Positions 11,300 through 24,139 of a stretch of 64,000 bases of DNA are shown one piece after another. The notes under the pieces are model-generated. The model ran no database searches, was not told the origin of the DNA, and worked only from the letters and a program-made list of their open reading frames with translations. Position 1 is the stretch's first letter, and each line of letters starts with the position of its first letter. Origin of the DNA: Lentinula raphanica (lineage: Eukaryota > Basidiomycota > Agaricomycetes > Agaricales > Omphalotaceae); NCBI GenBank assembly GCA_027919835.1, contig JANVFP010000015.1, positions 1,054,001-1,118,000 on the forward strand, in the 5' to 3' direction. Both the position numbers and the translations under genes were made by a program.

Positions 11300-13647
11300 A
11301 TGTCTCCTACTACAGATAACATATATGCCCATCCTGAATTTCTTGCAGTCATATTGGGTTTGGTTCGTATTAAACGGTATTCGTTTTCGTCAGACCTCGA
11401 TCGTACTGACTATTGCCGTATGCAGACCAATCATCTTTTCTTCAATAGATACGAGCCTTTTGGACGAACAGTTCCCTATGCTATAGCGGTTCTGTTCATT
11501 GAACCAGTTCTTCTCTGCCTGGTTCAAGCCTACATCTCCCCCATTCAATGGCCTAGATATCTCATCGTATATGGCGCCTTTTACACATCTCTGTTGTCAT
11601 CAATCATACTCTATCGAATTTCGCCTATCCATCCTCTAGCAAAGGTCCCAGGACCAACGATGCACAAAATATCAAAGTTGTGGTCAGTATGGATATGTTT
11701 GCAAGGACGGCAACACACCGAATTCAAGGCAATGCATGACAAGTATGGTCCTGTGGTTCGAACAGGTATGTGGAACTCCTCACACATTATGCATTGATAG
11801 TCGCGGTGTTAGAAGTATCACTAGCATGATATTTTTACTCCGTTCGAGTTGGTGGAGATCATTCCGTGAATATATGATGATACCCGCCCTCTCGTATCTC
11901 TGCCAGCTCTCTCTATCTTCATCTCCTTTGATGATCTGCTCGGCCTTGAGTCTAACCTCCGTGCTCTGCAGGTCCCAACGAGATATCTATCATTGACCCT
12001 AGCGCTGTAGATGATGTTCTTGGAAAGGGCGGTCTACCGAAGGGAAAATGTAAGTACATGTTTACTTCAACGACGTGAATGTGGATGTTCAATAAGCTGA
12101 CTGACGATGCGTCTGCTAGACTACCTTGCTCGGCAGGATGAACGAGCTCCATCCAATCTACTGACTCTCAATGGAGAGAAACATAAGGCTCGACGTCAAG
12201 TCTGGAATCGAGGGTTCAACTCAGATGCTGTTGTCGAGTACGGCGATATCCTCGCCGAGACTACTATGCAGCTTGTGGAGGGGATTCAAGCCCGCTCTGA
12301 ATCCCAAGGCGAGGTAGATCTGACCACCTGGTTCAATTACTTTAGGTGAGATACTCACGTTGGTGTTTATCCGGAGTTCACACTAAAGACATCGTGTTCA
12401 TAGCTTCGATTTCATGGCCAAATTCGTGTACGTAGCATAAAGTTCATTGTCATGCGTCGCTCGATCGTGTGCTTATCGCGTCTTTCGTGTACTTACAGGT
12501 TCGGCGGAGGTTCGGATTTGCTCACGACAGGTGAAGACAAGAAGGGTATTCTTGAGCTGCTAGAGCATCACATGATGTGAGCGTTAGCTCTTGTTCTGCG
12601 AGAACGTTTTCTGTTCAGACTGCTAATTCTTTCCTATTTTCAGGACAGGAGCACTTGTCGCTCACATTCCGTGGTTCTTCTATCTCGGCGAAAGGATACC
12701 CGGGGCGACACAGGCAACCCTGAAGATGCGTGCATTTGCTATGGAATGGGCCACGAAACGTCTATCCAGGAGTGCTGAAACGAAGGATCTGTGGTATCAT
12801 TTGACCGGCGAGGCAACACGGGAGACAGGGGAACAGCCGCAAATGGCAGTGAAAGAGGTTATTGCTGATGCCTTGATGGCTATCGTTGCCGGGGCAGATA
12901 CTACCAGTGTGAGTACATCAATGATCCTCGGAGGGGTTCGAGCCTGAACAAAAAGCCTAGGTCGCGTTAACTAATTTCTTCTATTTGATGCTCAAACATC
13001 CGGAGGACTACCGTCGAGTACAAGAAGAGATCGACAGAGTGTATGCAGACGCAGACGCAACTGACGTTTCGAAACAGTCAGGGCTTAAGTATCTGTCAGC
13101 TTGCTTGTAAGTGACTCTGGTTTTGGTATACAACGCTGTACTAAGGGAACACAGAGATGAAAGCTTGCGTCTATTGCCTCCTGGCTTGACTGGCGGACCT
13201 AGGCAGGTGCCCCAAGGTGGCAGAATGATTGCAGGATAGTAAGTTGTGTCTCAGCATCATCCAAATATAGATCCCCTGAACGCTCCATTTAGTTTTCTTC
13301 CAGCGGGAACACAAGTTTATCTTCCACCATATGTAATGCACAGAAACCCTGAATGCTTCTCTCCTCGACCGGACGACTTCGAACCTTCTCGATGGTTGAA
13401 TTCAAATCCCGATGTTTGGGATAGGCACAACAAGAAAGCATTCCTCTCCTTCTCATATGGTCCAGCAAACTGTGTTGGAAGAAAGCTGGCGAGGCAAGAA
13501 ATGCTCATGGCAATAAGTTCGATGATGCAGAGGTTTGAGTTTACCTTCGCCAAAGAATTTGATTGGGAACATTGGCCGGAGACAATGGAGGATTTCTTTA
13601 CCACCTCACGGGGACCTATGAAGGTGATTGCTCGGAGAAAACTCTAA
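11300..13647 (+). CDS. Cytochrome P450 monooxygenase (basidiomycete type)
   Basis: The start ATG at 11300 (MSPTTDNIYAHPEFLAVILG) opens a short exon; removing the intron 11363-11425 gives NHLFFNRYEPFG, a common beginning in this basidiomycete P450 group. Hydrophobic anchor segments lead to the proline hinge KVPGP. Later come the C-helix WNRGF, the I-helix AGADTTS, the K-helix ESLR, a PERF-region equivalent (FEPSRW) and the heme-binding FSYGPANCVG with the axial Cys. There are about ten introns, including an unusually long one (about 11767-11971, donor after VVRT, acceptor before PNEISI) and a 24-nt exon near 12403-12426 encoding SFDFMAKF. All junctions checked keep frame, so it looks functional. 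ER membrane location is expected. The substrate is unknown; it resembles P450s annotated as 'high nitrogen upregulated' in wood-rot fungi, from memory. Confidence 0.9.
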
Positions 13648-14051
13648 TTGCGACATGGAGTAGGATTGAAGGCGGATGATAATCAGGATCGGGAATTGTG
13701 CAAGTTAGTGGAGGTTGTATTAAAAGTACCAGTATTAAATTATTAGATCATTAGCCTGTGTCGTTAAGTAATTCATGTATCTCTAGCTTGAAGTATCATA
13801 TGAAGTCTATGTTTGTCCTTGATCATTAACAACGCTACATCGATGGACGCGTTCGTTCACCGTCATGTCGAGGTTGAGATCTAGCCTCGCTGAGCGCTAA
13901 GCTCTTGACCGAGCGCTTACCCGGACCGCGACACGTGATGAGGCTCGATTGTGCGAACTTGGACTTGTTGAACTTTCTTCACTTTTGAATTGCACCATCG
14001 CGTCGCGACTTGTTCCTTTTTGCTTCATCTCTTTCATGATCGCAGAGAATC
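13648..14051. other. Intergenic between P450 and BRCT gene
   Basis: This is 3' flank of the P450 followed by the probable promoter of the BRCT gene. ACGCGT at 13847-13852 and CACGTG near 13931 are present upstream of the ATG at 14052; both are short enough to occur by chance. Confidence 0.4.
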
Positions 14052-17000
14052 ATGGCTACAGGGAGCAGCACAATCTTTGCAGGTCGCACGAGGTCCCAGT
14101 TGACCTTGCCAGAAGCGCCAATCGAACTTTCTCGTTCGCCGTTGAAGGATGCACGACACGCGCTGAAGAATAGGTCAAAGTTGGAGTTGGAAAGATGTGA
14201 AGCTGGAGAGAAAGAGTCTTTCGGAAAGGATGACATGTCCTTGTCTCCGAAGCAGCTGGGTGATAAGAGATCCCCCTCACCGAGTACAGCAACGGACCGG
14301 TCTCGACTGAAGCGATTCAAGTCGTCTTTCGCAGGAAATGATGTTGAAAATGTTATTTCCCAGAAATCTACACATTCTCGCCACTATTCCGACTCCCGCA
14401 TCTTTGCTAATTCCCGACGCAAACGGTCTGCGACAACGTCGAAACCGAAGTCTTCGAGTAGCACCTCAACGCGAAACCAATCCCCAGCGGTTTTGCCGCC
14501 AAAGAAGGCGAGAGCTAGCTCCGTCCCTGTTCTTCCCTCATACCATGACTTCCCTCACTTCGATATTCGAGACATACCCACTTCTCCAACTCGACGTCCT
14601 CTTCCTAGCTGGGAGCCAAAACTGCGAATAGCTTCTGCCTCGCTGTTACCAGTGACTAGGCCTCTGGAGCCTATACTTGACGAGGCTGGTGCAGAACAAG
14701 AAGATATAAACCAACCTCTTGTTGGCCTTCATCATACGGACAGTCCCGTCGAAGAACGCGTCCCTGCTACCCCAAGACCATTGGATAAACTGGGTGCATC
14801 AACAGGCATTCACACTATCCCTTTATCGCCGCTTACACCGTTGCCAGAAACACCTGCCTTCTTCTTGAAACCTAACAATGTGGTTTTAAGCAAATCCTTC
14901 GCCTCAAATTCGGGCCAGGTAAGTACACCATTCATTCTTGCGCTGATGACACTCATTATCTACAGAATGTTGTTGGAAAACAGAGTAATAAAGTTACAAA
15001 CGAAGCTCCCGCCGTTGACAACGGCGTCAAAACTTCTCGGAGTCGACTTCCTCGGCCTACCAATGCTACCGCATCCTCATCAAAAGTTGGATCCTATGTT
15101 ACGGATAGAGCTGCCTCTCCGCCTCAAGCGGCGTCTAGCGAATACATGGACCCCGCGAAGCAGAAGCGGAATGCTTTTACTGTTCTGATGGCCAGCTCAG
15201 AGAGGGATAAGACGAAGGAAGGGGCTGCCACTAACGTTCACAATCCTGGTTCGAGCACAGTCAAGGTCATGGAGAATGGAAAGGCTTCAAGGAAAGGACT
15301 AGATGTGAAGGGAAAGGGAAAGCTCAGTATGAATACGGAGACGACCACGTCGACAATCAAGGGAAAGATGAAACCCCGTACAAAGATCGAAGTCAAACCA
15401 ACTCTCGTGCCCAGCATTGTTCCAGAAGATGACGAGGGTATAACAGGTGATGCAATGGATATTAGCGAAGCCCCAGCCTACCCTCTGCAACCTCTCCCAA
15501 ATCGCAACTCGCCGTCACCTATCGACTTCCATGCATTGCCTCCCAGGAGTAGTTCTCCTGTCATATCCCCTGATTTCGATGAAAGGGTGACCGGTACTGA
15601 TCAAGCTGTGTCGACCATAGGTGAAATAGGAATGAAGGCAGAAGATGAGAAATTGGGCTTACAGCAGCCTTCACCGCGGGAGGCCAACGATTATGTGACG
15701 GTGGAACTTCACCAAATAGAAACAAACGTGGTACCGCGAGTACCTTCACCGCTCTTCACTGAACCTCCTACTACTGCACCTTCTCCACTATTCACCGAAC
15801 CCAGTCCACGCGAAGATGAAGACCCTAGTGCTACAGTTACTATTGACACAGAGGCTCCACCTGTCTTCATCAACGATAGCACAAGTACCTCCCATAATGG
15901 AGACATTCCTCCTAGGACGACCCGAGGACCCAAGACTTCTAGTGCAAGGGGCCATTCTAAAACCCGTCGGCAGAAAACACGAGCTCCTCCTTACCCTTCC
16001 CGTACAACTCGAAGTAATACCTCGAAGATGGTTGCGACAGGGGTAACAATTCCTACCTCAGTTCAAGGAAACAAAATGGTGAATACTTCGGGCTCTGAAA
16101 GACCTGTCGATGACACAGACTCAAACCAGGAAGACGTGGCCCATATAGACACTTCCTCTTCATTCAATAACTTCGCTCCGTCCGCAAATACCCACATCTA
16201 TGGCGACCCCTCCAATACCCAGCCACTTCCTATTGTACACGGTGATGATAGTTTATCTGAATTGTCGGATCTGCCAGACAATTTCCGGGATGAGGAGGAA
16301 CCTTTGAAAGGCGATGGTGGTGAGGATATCGAAATGGGAAGCCCTATCCTTCCTGGTTCTGCTTCAAGCAGATCCAAGAGAAAGTCAACGGGTTCCAAAG
16401 TTCGCACTTCACCGAGGAGATCTCTACGAACCAGACACGATGAAGCTCATACGAATGAGCCTTCGTCTTCGTCTGTTGTCCAATTGTCTAGGTCTCCCAG
16501 CAATTTTGGTAAATCCCGTCTCGCACGTTCCACGGGTTCTACCAAGAAGTCGTCCATTCCTGTACCAACCACACCTGCTCACAGATCCTCAACATACAAA
16601 CCTGTCGCGCCCAAAGATACTAGACCAGGTTCTGCCCCCTCATCACCCACCAAGCCAACAAAATCTTATTCGATGTTCTCCTATGTTCCAGTCAGTAAGT
16701 ACATCGATTCCTTCTTCCTGGGTATGTTGTAGCTGATTTATTATCTCAGTGCCTCGTTTGATCAATTCTGACACCAGTGTTCTCGGAAGACTTGATAATG
16801 CATTAGCCGCCCTCGCTAAGCCCCCGCCTGCCTTGCAGCCCTCTCGTCCAAGCACTAGCCTGGGTTTCAACCGCGATGATCCGGACTCTAGCATTGAGTA
16901 CGAGAGAGACACGAACAGTGATATAGGCAAAGGAAAGAAGAAGTCAATTTCGACTCTAGGTATTGGTCAGCCTAGTTCGAGCAAGACACCGGCTAGTTCC

Positions 17001-18410
17001 AACGCTCAAGTACTTTCTTCCAAACCGTCCTCCTCCGCATCTGCTTCTTCTAAGCCAATGGCGCAATCGAAGTTGTCCCAGTTCCTTCCACCAGGCACCG
17101 GCCCAGGACTGCAAAACAACAAACCTGCTATGGTCATGCGTGGTGGCCGCGCGCCTTTTCCAACGTCAAGTGGAACTGGGAAGCGATTACCTGTTGGTCC
17201 TGGTTCGCTTGGATCTCGGGGTAAAAAAGCTAGCCAGAAGACTACCCTCCCCAGTGTTATCGCCAGTCCTGTAAAGGGTGGTGCCACAGTGAGCATGGAT
17301 GATGATATAGAGATGATCGATGTGGACGTGACCATGCCCGATGTCTCCATGTCTGGAAACCAAAGTGACATGGACATCTCAGAGTTGGGGGTCACTAGCG
17401 GCGACAAGGGCAAAGAGTCACAAAAGGAAGTTGATAAAAGTTCACTGTTGAGTAGGCGTCAAGTATCATTGAGCCAATCGATGAGCGCCCTTCCCGATAC
17501 AACCTCGACCCCTGATATGGGCGCAATGGGTCCGCCTCCGCCCCCTACATCCCCACCCCGACGAGCGGGACTTCGTAGCTCCAGTAGCTCGTATCCTTCT
17601 AGTAGCAATCCCAAACCTCCAGCTCCTCCTAAATTCGTTCCGGAGTCAACCGCGCTCGAAGGCTGTACGGTGTTTGTGGATGTGTGGATGAGTGACGGGC
17701 AGGATACGTCGTCCATCTATACGGATATCGCGAAGAATCTGGGAGCTAGGGTATGTGGTTATCAGAATTCAAGACGAAGTGCGATTCTCACCTTGGTCAA
17801 CCCTATGGGTTCTCTAGATCGTTAAAAGGATTGGCCCACAATGCACGCATATCGTGTATACAGCTGGTCGGGAAAGGACGGTGGAACAGTACTTGTGAGT
17901 TATTCTCATCTTACTTTACTTCCTGAATCGTCAGTGATATAAACTGAATTAGTGCGTTGGACGAGGCGAAGAGACCCAAGGCTGTTGGGGCTTCTTGGCT
18001 CAGAGACTGCAAGCAAGCGAATGACCGTCTAGACGAGGAACGATACCTAGTCAACCTGGAAGAGCATAAACCGGAACCCATGAGCAGTTCGACCTTCTTA
18101 CAAGGCGATAAGGGTAAACGACATAATGTTCGTTGCTTCTCTCATTTCACGCTGTTGACCAAACTAATGTCTACCACCGGCTCAGCGTCGTCAATCGTTT
18201 ATCCCAAGATTTTGTGATACAGACCAGAACGGCACTGAAGATGGCGATACTTCTGTGGATGAGTCAAATACATGTACGTTCTCATCACCGAAAAACTTGT
18301 TCGTCCATGATTGATTGGATTGATTCGTAGCTATGGTGAATGACGAAATGACACCGTTGGAGAGAGCACGGTTAAGGCAAAGTATGTCTGGTTCTTCTCA
18401 GCGTAAATGA
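14052..18410 (+). CDS. Microcephalin-like BRCT-domain protein
   Basis: This is a large, mostly disordered protein with a C-terminal BRCT domain. The N-terminal ~1,100 residues are Ser/Pro/Lys-rich low complexity with several SP/TP sites, a KQKRNAFTVLMAS block after the first intron, and acidic patches (EDIEMGSP, DDDIEMIDVD). The BRCT domain reads CTVFVDVWMSDGQDTSSIY, then across an intron ARIVKRIGPQCTHIVYTAGR, then VGASWLRDCKQANDRLDEE. The order VDVW..., THIV and W-x-x-C resembles the first BRCT of microcephalin (MCPH1). Spliced tail exons end LRQSMSGSSQRK-stop. BRCT proteins of this kind bind phosphorylated partners in the DNA-damage response and cell-cycle control, so a nuclear role is likely. 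Orthology to MCPH1 is inferred from one domain only. Confidence 0.8.
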
Positions 18411-18800
18411 CTGGACAGAACCAGACGTTATGGCGCGGAATCTTATACCTGTTGAACGGGTTATGTTCAACTGTTATGACCTTTATGATCTTGTTAAATT
18501 TCATCGTCGAAGTAGGAAACGCATTCTATCTTTATGTCCCAACATACTACTACACCATTCTTTTTTGTATCCCTATTACCTTCGATTTGTCCTTTGTATG
18601 TTATCAAATAAAATCCGAATAGTTCTACATACGTGGTACTTACGATACGTCTTGAGTTGATGGACCAATTGCATGCGAAGACGAAGCGGTGTGTTGGAGG
18701 ATTGTTCGAGTCATATCAGCAAGATCAAGAAATAGATAAGATCAGCCAGCTCACTTCCAACCTTCCAACCTCTTCCCTCCCTCACGCGATATCACTTGAG
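18411..18800. other. Intergenic; 3' flank of BRCT gene and AsnRS promoter
   Basis: About 390 bp, AT-richer than its flanks, with no exon recognised. It separates two genes on the same strand. Confidence 0.4.
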
Positions 18801-20950
18801 ATGTCGGCGATCTATATCGACGAAGCTACTGGCTCAGATACCACAGGACAAGGAACAGAACTTCAGCCCTATCAATCTCTTGCTTTCGCCATCTTCACCA
18901 CTGCCGATGCCAAGTATCTTATCCGGAAGGATGCCAACACACCATATGATGAACCCACCCAATCTGCACTGAAAAAAGCCAAGAAGGGTGCCGATGGTCT
19001 CGAGAAGAAGCGGAAAAAAGCGGAAGAGCTTGCTGAACGCGAAGCCAAAGAAAAGGGCGAAGAACGCGAAAAGCGGGAAAGATTACTGGAGGAAAGCAGG
19101 AGTATTGTTCTTACTGAGGATACCAGCCTACCAGCAGCCATCAAGGTACTCTGAATCTCTTTCATAATGTTCTGATTCATGAATCGTTAGCACAGGCAAA
19201 GATATCCCAACTTGCTGAACATCGATCTAAGCGAGTTCGTGTATTCGGATGGGTCCATCGTTTACGACAACAGAAGGATATCACTTTTATCACCCTTAGA
19301 GACGGGACAGGTTATCTTCAAGTGGTCCTCTCTGGTCGTGTTGTACGTTGAAGCATAAACCCAATTTTCCCAATCACTCAAAGCCTTCAATAGAACCAAA
19401 CCTATCACGCGCTTACTCTCACTCTGGAATCAACTGTAGAACTCGTCGGAATACTTCAAGTTGTTCCAGAAGGGAAAACCGCCCCCGGTGGACATGAACT
19501 GATCGTTGACTACTGGCAACTCGTCGGCGGTGCACCAGGCGCAGAAGACGCGTTCACTAACCGTTTGAACGAGGTGAGCTTGCGATCTACGTATGAGTGT
19601 TGAACTTGGACGATAATCATCAACTTCACAGAAAACCAACCCCTCGATCCAAGCCGATCTTCGCCACCTTGTTCTCCGAGGTGAAACTGCCTCTGCAGTC
19701 CTTCGACTCCGTGCCGCCCTCCTAGCTGCCTTTCGTCAAACATTTGCCAAACATTCCACTCTGGAAGTGACGCCCCCATGTCTTGTGCAAACCATGGTAG
19801 AAGGTGGCGCGACATTGTTCAAGTTGGATTATTACGGCCAACCGGCATTTTTGACGCAAAGTTCCCAACTTTACCTCGAGACTTGTTTACCCAGTTTGGG
19901 CGATGTGTACTGTGTACAAGAGAGTTTCCGTGCGGAAAACAGGTATGCTGATTGCCTCGGCTATGCAAAGACATGACAAGACTCATCGATCACGTTTCAG
20001 CCATACTCGACGCCATCTAAGCGAGTACACTCATTTAGAAGCTGAACTGGGATTCATCAACTTTGACGACCTGATGACCCACATCGAGGCAGTGGTACGC
20101 CCAATGACCCGGATGACAACCATTCAATTCATGTAACGATCTTTTCCAGATTTGTGAATCAGTAGACATTCTCCTCGCCAATCCCGCTTCCGCTGCTCTC
20201 ATCAAACAGCTCAACCCCAAATTCCAAGCTCCCTCACGTCCTTTCCTCCGTCTATCCTACGTAGACGCCATCGCCTGGCTCAACGAACACGGAATCAAGC
20301 GTCCCGAAGAGGACAAAGAAGGCAACCCGATCAAAGACGAGAACGGGAAGGATATCATGGTGGAACATAGCGTTGGAGATGATATCGCTGAAGCTGCGGA
20401 ACGACAGATGACGGATATCATTGGGAAGCCGGTGTTCCTGTACGGGTTTCCTGCGGAGCTGAAGGCGTTTTATATGAAGAGGATGCCTAAGAAGGAGGGA
20501 AGCGATGCGATATTTACGGAGAGTTGTGATCTATTGATGCCTAACGTTGGAGAAATTGTCGGTAAGGAGAGGTCTATCTATATTATCTTGCAATTCGACT
20601 GACATAACGATTGACTCGATAGGAGGATCGATGAGGATATCAGACTACGATGAGATGATTGCAGCGTACAAACGAGAAGGCATGGACCCTACATCATATT
20701 ACTGGTACACGGACCAGAGGAAGTACGGTACTTGTGAGCATGGTGGTTATGGGTTGGGAGTTGAGGTGTGTCTTATCCTCGATGATCTCTTGACTGGCGC
20801 TCAATTTTGCACAGCGACTACTCGCATGGCTCGCTGATCGTTATACTGTCAGAGAATGCTCACTTTATCCAAGGTCAGCTTAACCTTCTCAGTGGTTTCA
20901 TGACTGATCCTCATACTGTATGCAGATGGCCTGAACGAGCCACGCCTTGA
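18801..20950 (+). CDS. DED81: Asparaginyl-tRNA synthetase, cytosolic
   Basis: This class II aminoacyl-tRNA synthetase charges tRNA-Asn with asparagine. The start ATG at 18801 gives [20 protein letters not shown], the usual beginning of eukaryotic cytosolic AsnRS, followed by a Lys/Glu-rich coiled segment (about residues 60-100). The OB-fold anticodon-binding domain reads [19 protein letters not shown]. The catalytic core has [25 protein letters not shown], motif 2 (ESFRAE) and motif 3 (YGLGVERLL) joined across an intron near 20770-20815. The GxGxER class II signature is intact. The stop is at 20948-20950 after WPERATP. It follows the BRCT gene on the same strand. No mitochondrial targeting signal is evident. 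Confidence 0.95.
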
Positions 20951-21270
20951 AATTCTCGTGTCTGTTTCTCTTTTCAGATTCGGGAAGAAGTATCCTCGTA
21001 TTTATCATGGCTTTTTTTCACCTACTTATACCTTGACTGAGACCGTAGTATCGTTGACATCATGCTGTTGTGGGCTAGAGTCCCGTAGGCGAGCCTTTGA
21101 AGAATACATAGATGTTGATTTACGTGGAAAGGCTGAGAGAAGTTATTCTTCATATCGAATATGAGGGAGCAGTCTGAGTACAGTAAAGATCCTATTCAAA
21201 AGTCCCATTCGTATCGTGTGCGTATGCTAGAAAGTCCATGGTACCCTATGGTACCTTTGCAAAGACATCC
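20951..21270. other. Convergent 3' intergenic region
   Basis: This lies between the stops of AsnRS (plus) and the lipase (minus). No feature is recognised. Confidence 0.4.
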
Positions 21271-22674
21271 TCACAATCTCGGTGAAACTCTCCTGGCATC
21301 CTGTCCCAACTCTGATGATGGCTTTGGTTTCAACATCGTGGGATGGGGCGAGGGGCCACCATTTTTGTTATTCGTAGTACTGTCGAGTTGTGTGACGGTA
21401 GCAGAGAGTGATTCGGTGAGCGCAGTGACAGTTCGAGCTTCAACGAACGACACGATGTCATTCACGAGTTTCTGTCGTACTTCTGGAGGCTCGTTCTGGA
21501 GTTCGTGATACCCGTCCTAGAACAGCAGAATTTGTTTTCGCGTTGGATAAGGGCACAAAGAAACTTAAGCTAGGAAACTTACAGGGAATATGATAATCTG
21601 TTTGTCTTGTGCATTAATCGTGTCGAAGAAGGCTTGGGTAGCTTTGACAGAGGTCACCTTATCAGCATCTCCGTGGATGAAAAGGATCTATGTAGTCAGT
21701 TGGCGCGTTTAGGAGACAAGGCATATTGAGATCTTGGGCTGGAAATTGAGAGAGAGAACAGACGTACAGGCATATTTCTTGGCCAGTGATGACATCCAGT
21801 GGATAATAGTTTCTCGCCCTACGATAGAATCAGAATCGCTGATCAATCAAAGAACAGACGAATTCTTTGACCTCTGATAACATCTCTCCAATCCCTCGCA
21901 ATGATCCAGTAGATTTGATCAAGGGGTCTTGAATATACGCGTCGTTGAATTCGGGCGAGTGAGATAGGTCCTGGTTTGACATCATGGATAGATCAGAGAT
22001 GGTGCATATACACAGAAATCTCGTAGATATACTGACCGTTGCTTTCACAGCGGCCGGAATCAGTGTATATGGCGATACCATCGCGACTTTACCTCCAAGC
22101 CAGCGCAGAGTTTTCGACGCGGGTACGGTTTGTTGTATCAGAGGGCTAGTGACGATGATACCAGCTAACGATGCCACCGTTTCCGCATATTGTGGATTTG
22201 AAACATGATGTTCAGTCACGAAGCTCAACACCTCTCCGCCGCCCTATATATCGTCTATATCAATCATCGCGCAACATGCAATCAGACAGGGGGAATTCTC
22301 ACCATAGAGTGGCCCATCAGGAACGTTGGTAACCCGAGAAACTCTGACCTAGCCGTTCGTACTGCCCAGTTCACATCTTGCAACTGGTCTGACCATCCAG
22401 TCTTTCCCCAGGAGCTATTCTTGCTGCGGTGTTCTTTGTCGAGTGCTGTTCTTCCATAGCCCCGTTGGTCATATGTCCACAATGCCAAACCATTCTCTGC
22501 GAAAGATGGATGGATGTGTGCATAGCGTCCGATGTGCTCTTGGAAGCCGTGAACGAAGACGATGAGAGCTCGAGGAGAGCTCGAGGAGGGTGCATAGGTA
22601 CGAGTGTAGAATTGGGTCTCTTGAGGGCCAGTAACCCACTTTTCGGTCATTGTATGAGACGTTGAGGAAGACAT
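21271..22674 (-). CDS. YJU3: Monoacylglycerol lipase (alpha/beta hydrolase)
   Basis: This is a serine hydrolase that releases fatty acid from monoacylglycerols, like yeast Yju3 and mammalian MGLL. The start ATG at 22674 is followed by the oxyanion-hole region VFVHGFQEHIGRY and TYDQRGYGRT, then the nucleophile elbow GHSM, continued across an intron to GGEVLSF. The acid residue lies in IHGDADKVTS and the catalytic His in GYHELQNEP, each in its own exon. After the catalytic core there is an extra tail of about 45 residues (TALTESLSATVTQLDS and onwards) rich in Ser/Thr/Pro. No signal peptide is seen, so it probably associates with lipid droplets or outer mitochondrial/ER membranes as in yeast (family knowledge). 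It is divergent from the Gep4-like gene, with which it shares about 400 bp of upstream DNA. Confidence 0.92.
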
Positions 22675-23073
22675 CTGATACAGAGATGGCGGTGAGGGTG
22701 AAAGGATGCTTGAGAAGATGCTTGAGAGATTTATATTGTTTTCAAAATAGGGTTAGGCGATGAATCATGACTTGTGAAAGAAATCTTGTATGTTCTTGTG
22801 ATCCCGGAACTTGATTTTGAAACTGGCTTCAAGCACCTTGAAGCTTGCGTTAAACGTTTGCAAAGGGGGGCCTTTTGCAAAATGAGGCTCCTCAGATGTT
22901 AGAGGTCGCATCGCCATTGTTTTCCGAGAGAAAGAGAGAGGGTTATTTTTGCCGTTGGTGGTCGTGCAGTGCATTGCGAGGCGATATTTGAAATTTGAAT
23001 TATCAAATAACGCGCTTCGTTCCGTACCACAACCACCGCCACGCCATCTTCAATTTCCTGGCCACTGGACTGC
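22675..23073. promoter_or_regulatory. Shared divergent promoter region (lipase / Gep4-like)
   Basis: About 400 bp lies between two start codons in opposite orientation, so both promoters must be here or in the first exons. No canonical TATA is evident. Both genes act in lipid metabolism, which makes shared control possible but unproven. Confidence 0.45.
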
Positions 23074-24139
23074 ATGCCGCTCAATGTACCAGGGATCTTA
23101 GCTCCTCTACAATTCCTTGTGAATCCGAGAATCATTGTTCCCAATCTATCAGTGAAAGGTGCAGTCTACTACAACTCGAAATAGTCTCTATGCTAATTCA
23201 CGTCGCCCACGACAGAAAGATATTCGCCATCTTGATTTCCACGCGTTGAAGCGTGCAGGCTACAGAGGCGTCGTTTTCGATAAGGATAACTGCCTGGTGA
23301 GTCGTCCCTAGAACGATGCTCACTGTCAATACTCAACCACGGAACCAGACTCCACCAAAAGAAGACAGTCTAGTTCCAGACATCGAAGGAGCATGGAAAG
23401 AATGTCGAGAGGTCTTTGGCGAAGGCAACGTTATCGTTGTGAGTAACACTGCAGGTGCGCATGTTGACGCAGGAGGAATCCAGGTACATAATCCATGAAT
23501 TCACCGAAAGAAAGAAATTTGAACAAATCATGATCCCAGGCTGAATCTGTTCGATACCATCTTGGAGTTCCTGTCCTCTTCCACAGCTCCTTCAAACCCG
23601 CATATTCTTGCGTGAACCAAATTCGGTCATACTTCCGCTCCCTCCCAAAATCCATCGAAGACGATGAGCTTATCGTTGTCGGAGACCGTCTGTTCACTGA
23701 CATCGTTTTGGCCAGCCGCTTGCGAGAGAAGACCTTCAGAGACCGTTTTTGGTCTCGTTCGAAATCAAACCTCAGTTCACCTGATGCTTTCAAGCGGGTG
23801 ATTTCCAAACCAGATGACGCCACTCATGCGTTACCAACACGGACAACATTGGCCGTATGGACGACGGGACTGTGGGTCAAGGAAGCCACTGTCATGCGTT
23901 TTTGCGAGAGAAAGTTGTTAGAGGGCGTCAGGAAGTGGGTCATTGCTCCTGCTGAAAATCGAGCTGAAGGCAAAGAAGTCGACCGAGTATCGCCGATGAA
24001 AAATGCAGGATATGACGAGGATCCTCTGAAACGAGCATTCGTTCGCGAAATACCTCCACCCCCTCCACCGCGGAAACGAACCATCTTACAAAGTATTGTT
24101 GTCTTTGTCCAGGCTCTGCAATTCAGAAGGAGTGGTTGA
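23074..24139 (+). CDS. GEP4: Mitochondrial phosphatidylglycerophosphate phosphatase (Gep4 family)
   Basis: This HAD-type phosphatase dephosphorylates phosphatidylglycerophosphate to phosphatidylglycerol in cardiolipin synthesis, on the matrix face of the inner membrane (family knowledge). The start ATG at 23074 gives MPLNVPGILAPLQFLVNPRI, the conserved beginning of this family. Splicing at 'gaaag' yields SVKDIRHLDFHALKRAGYRG and then the catalytic FDKDNCLT (DxDxxT type), with an intron immediately after the Leu. Downstream are VIVVSNTAG, AESVRYHLGVPVLFH and VVGDRLFTDIV (acidic HAD motif). The C-terminal extension is longer than in yeast and holds a PPPPPPRKR stretch. At least three introns, all phase-consistent. 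Confidence 0.93.

Noticed and set aside
13847..13852. ACGCGT (MluI cell-cycle box) upstream of the BRCT gene and elsewhere
   Set aside because: A 6-mer expected many times by chance in 64 kb; other copies lie upstream of unrelated genes, so no claim is made.
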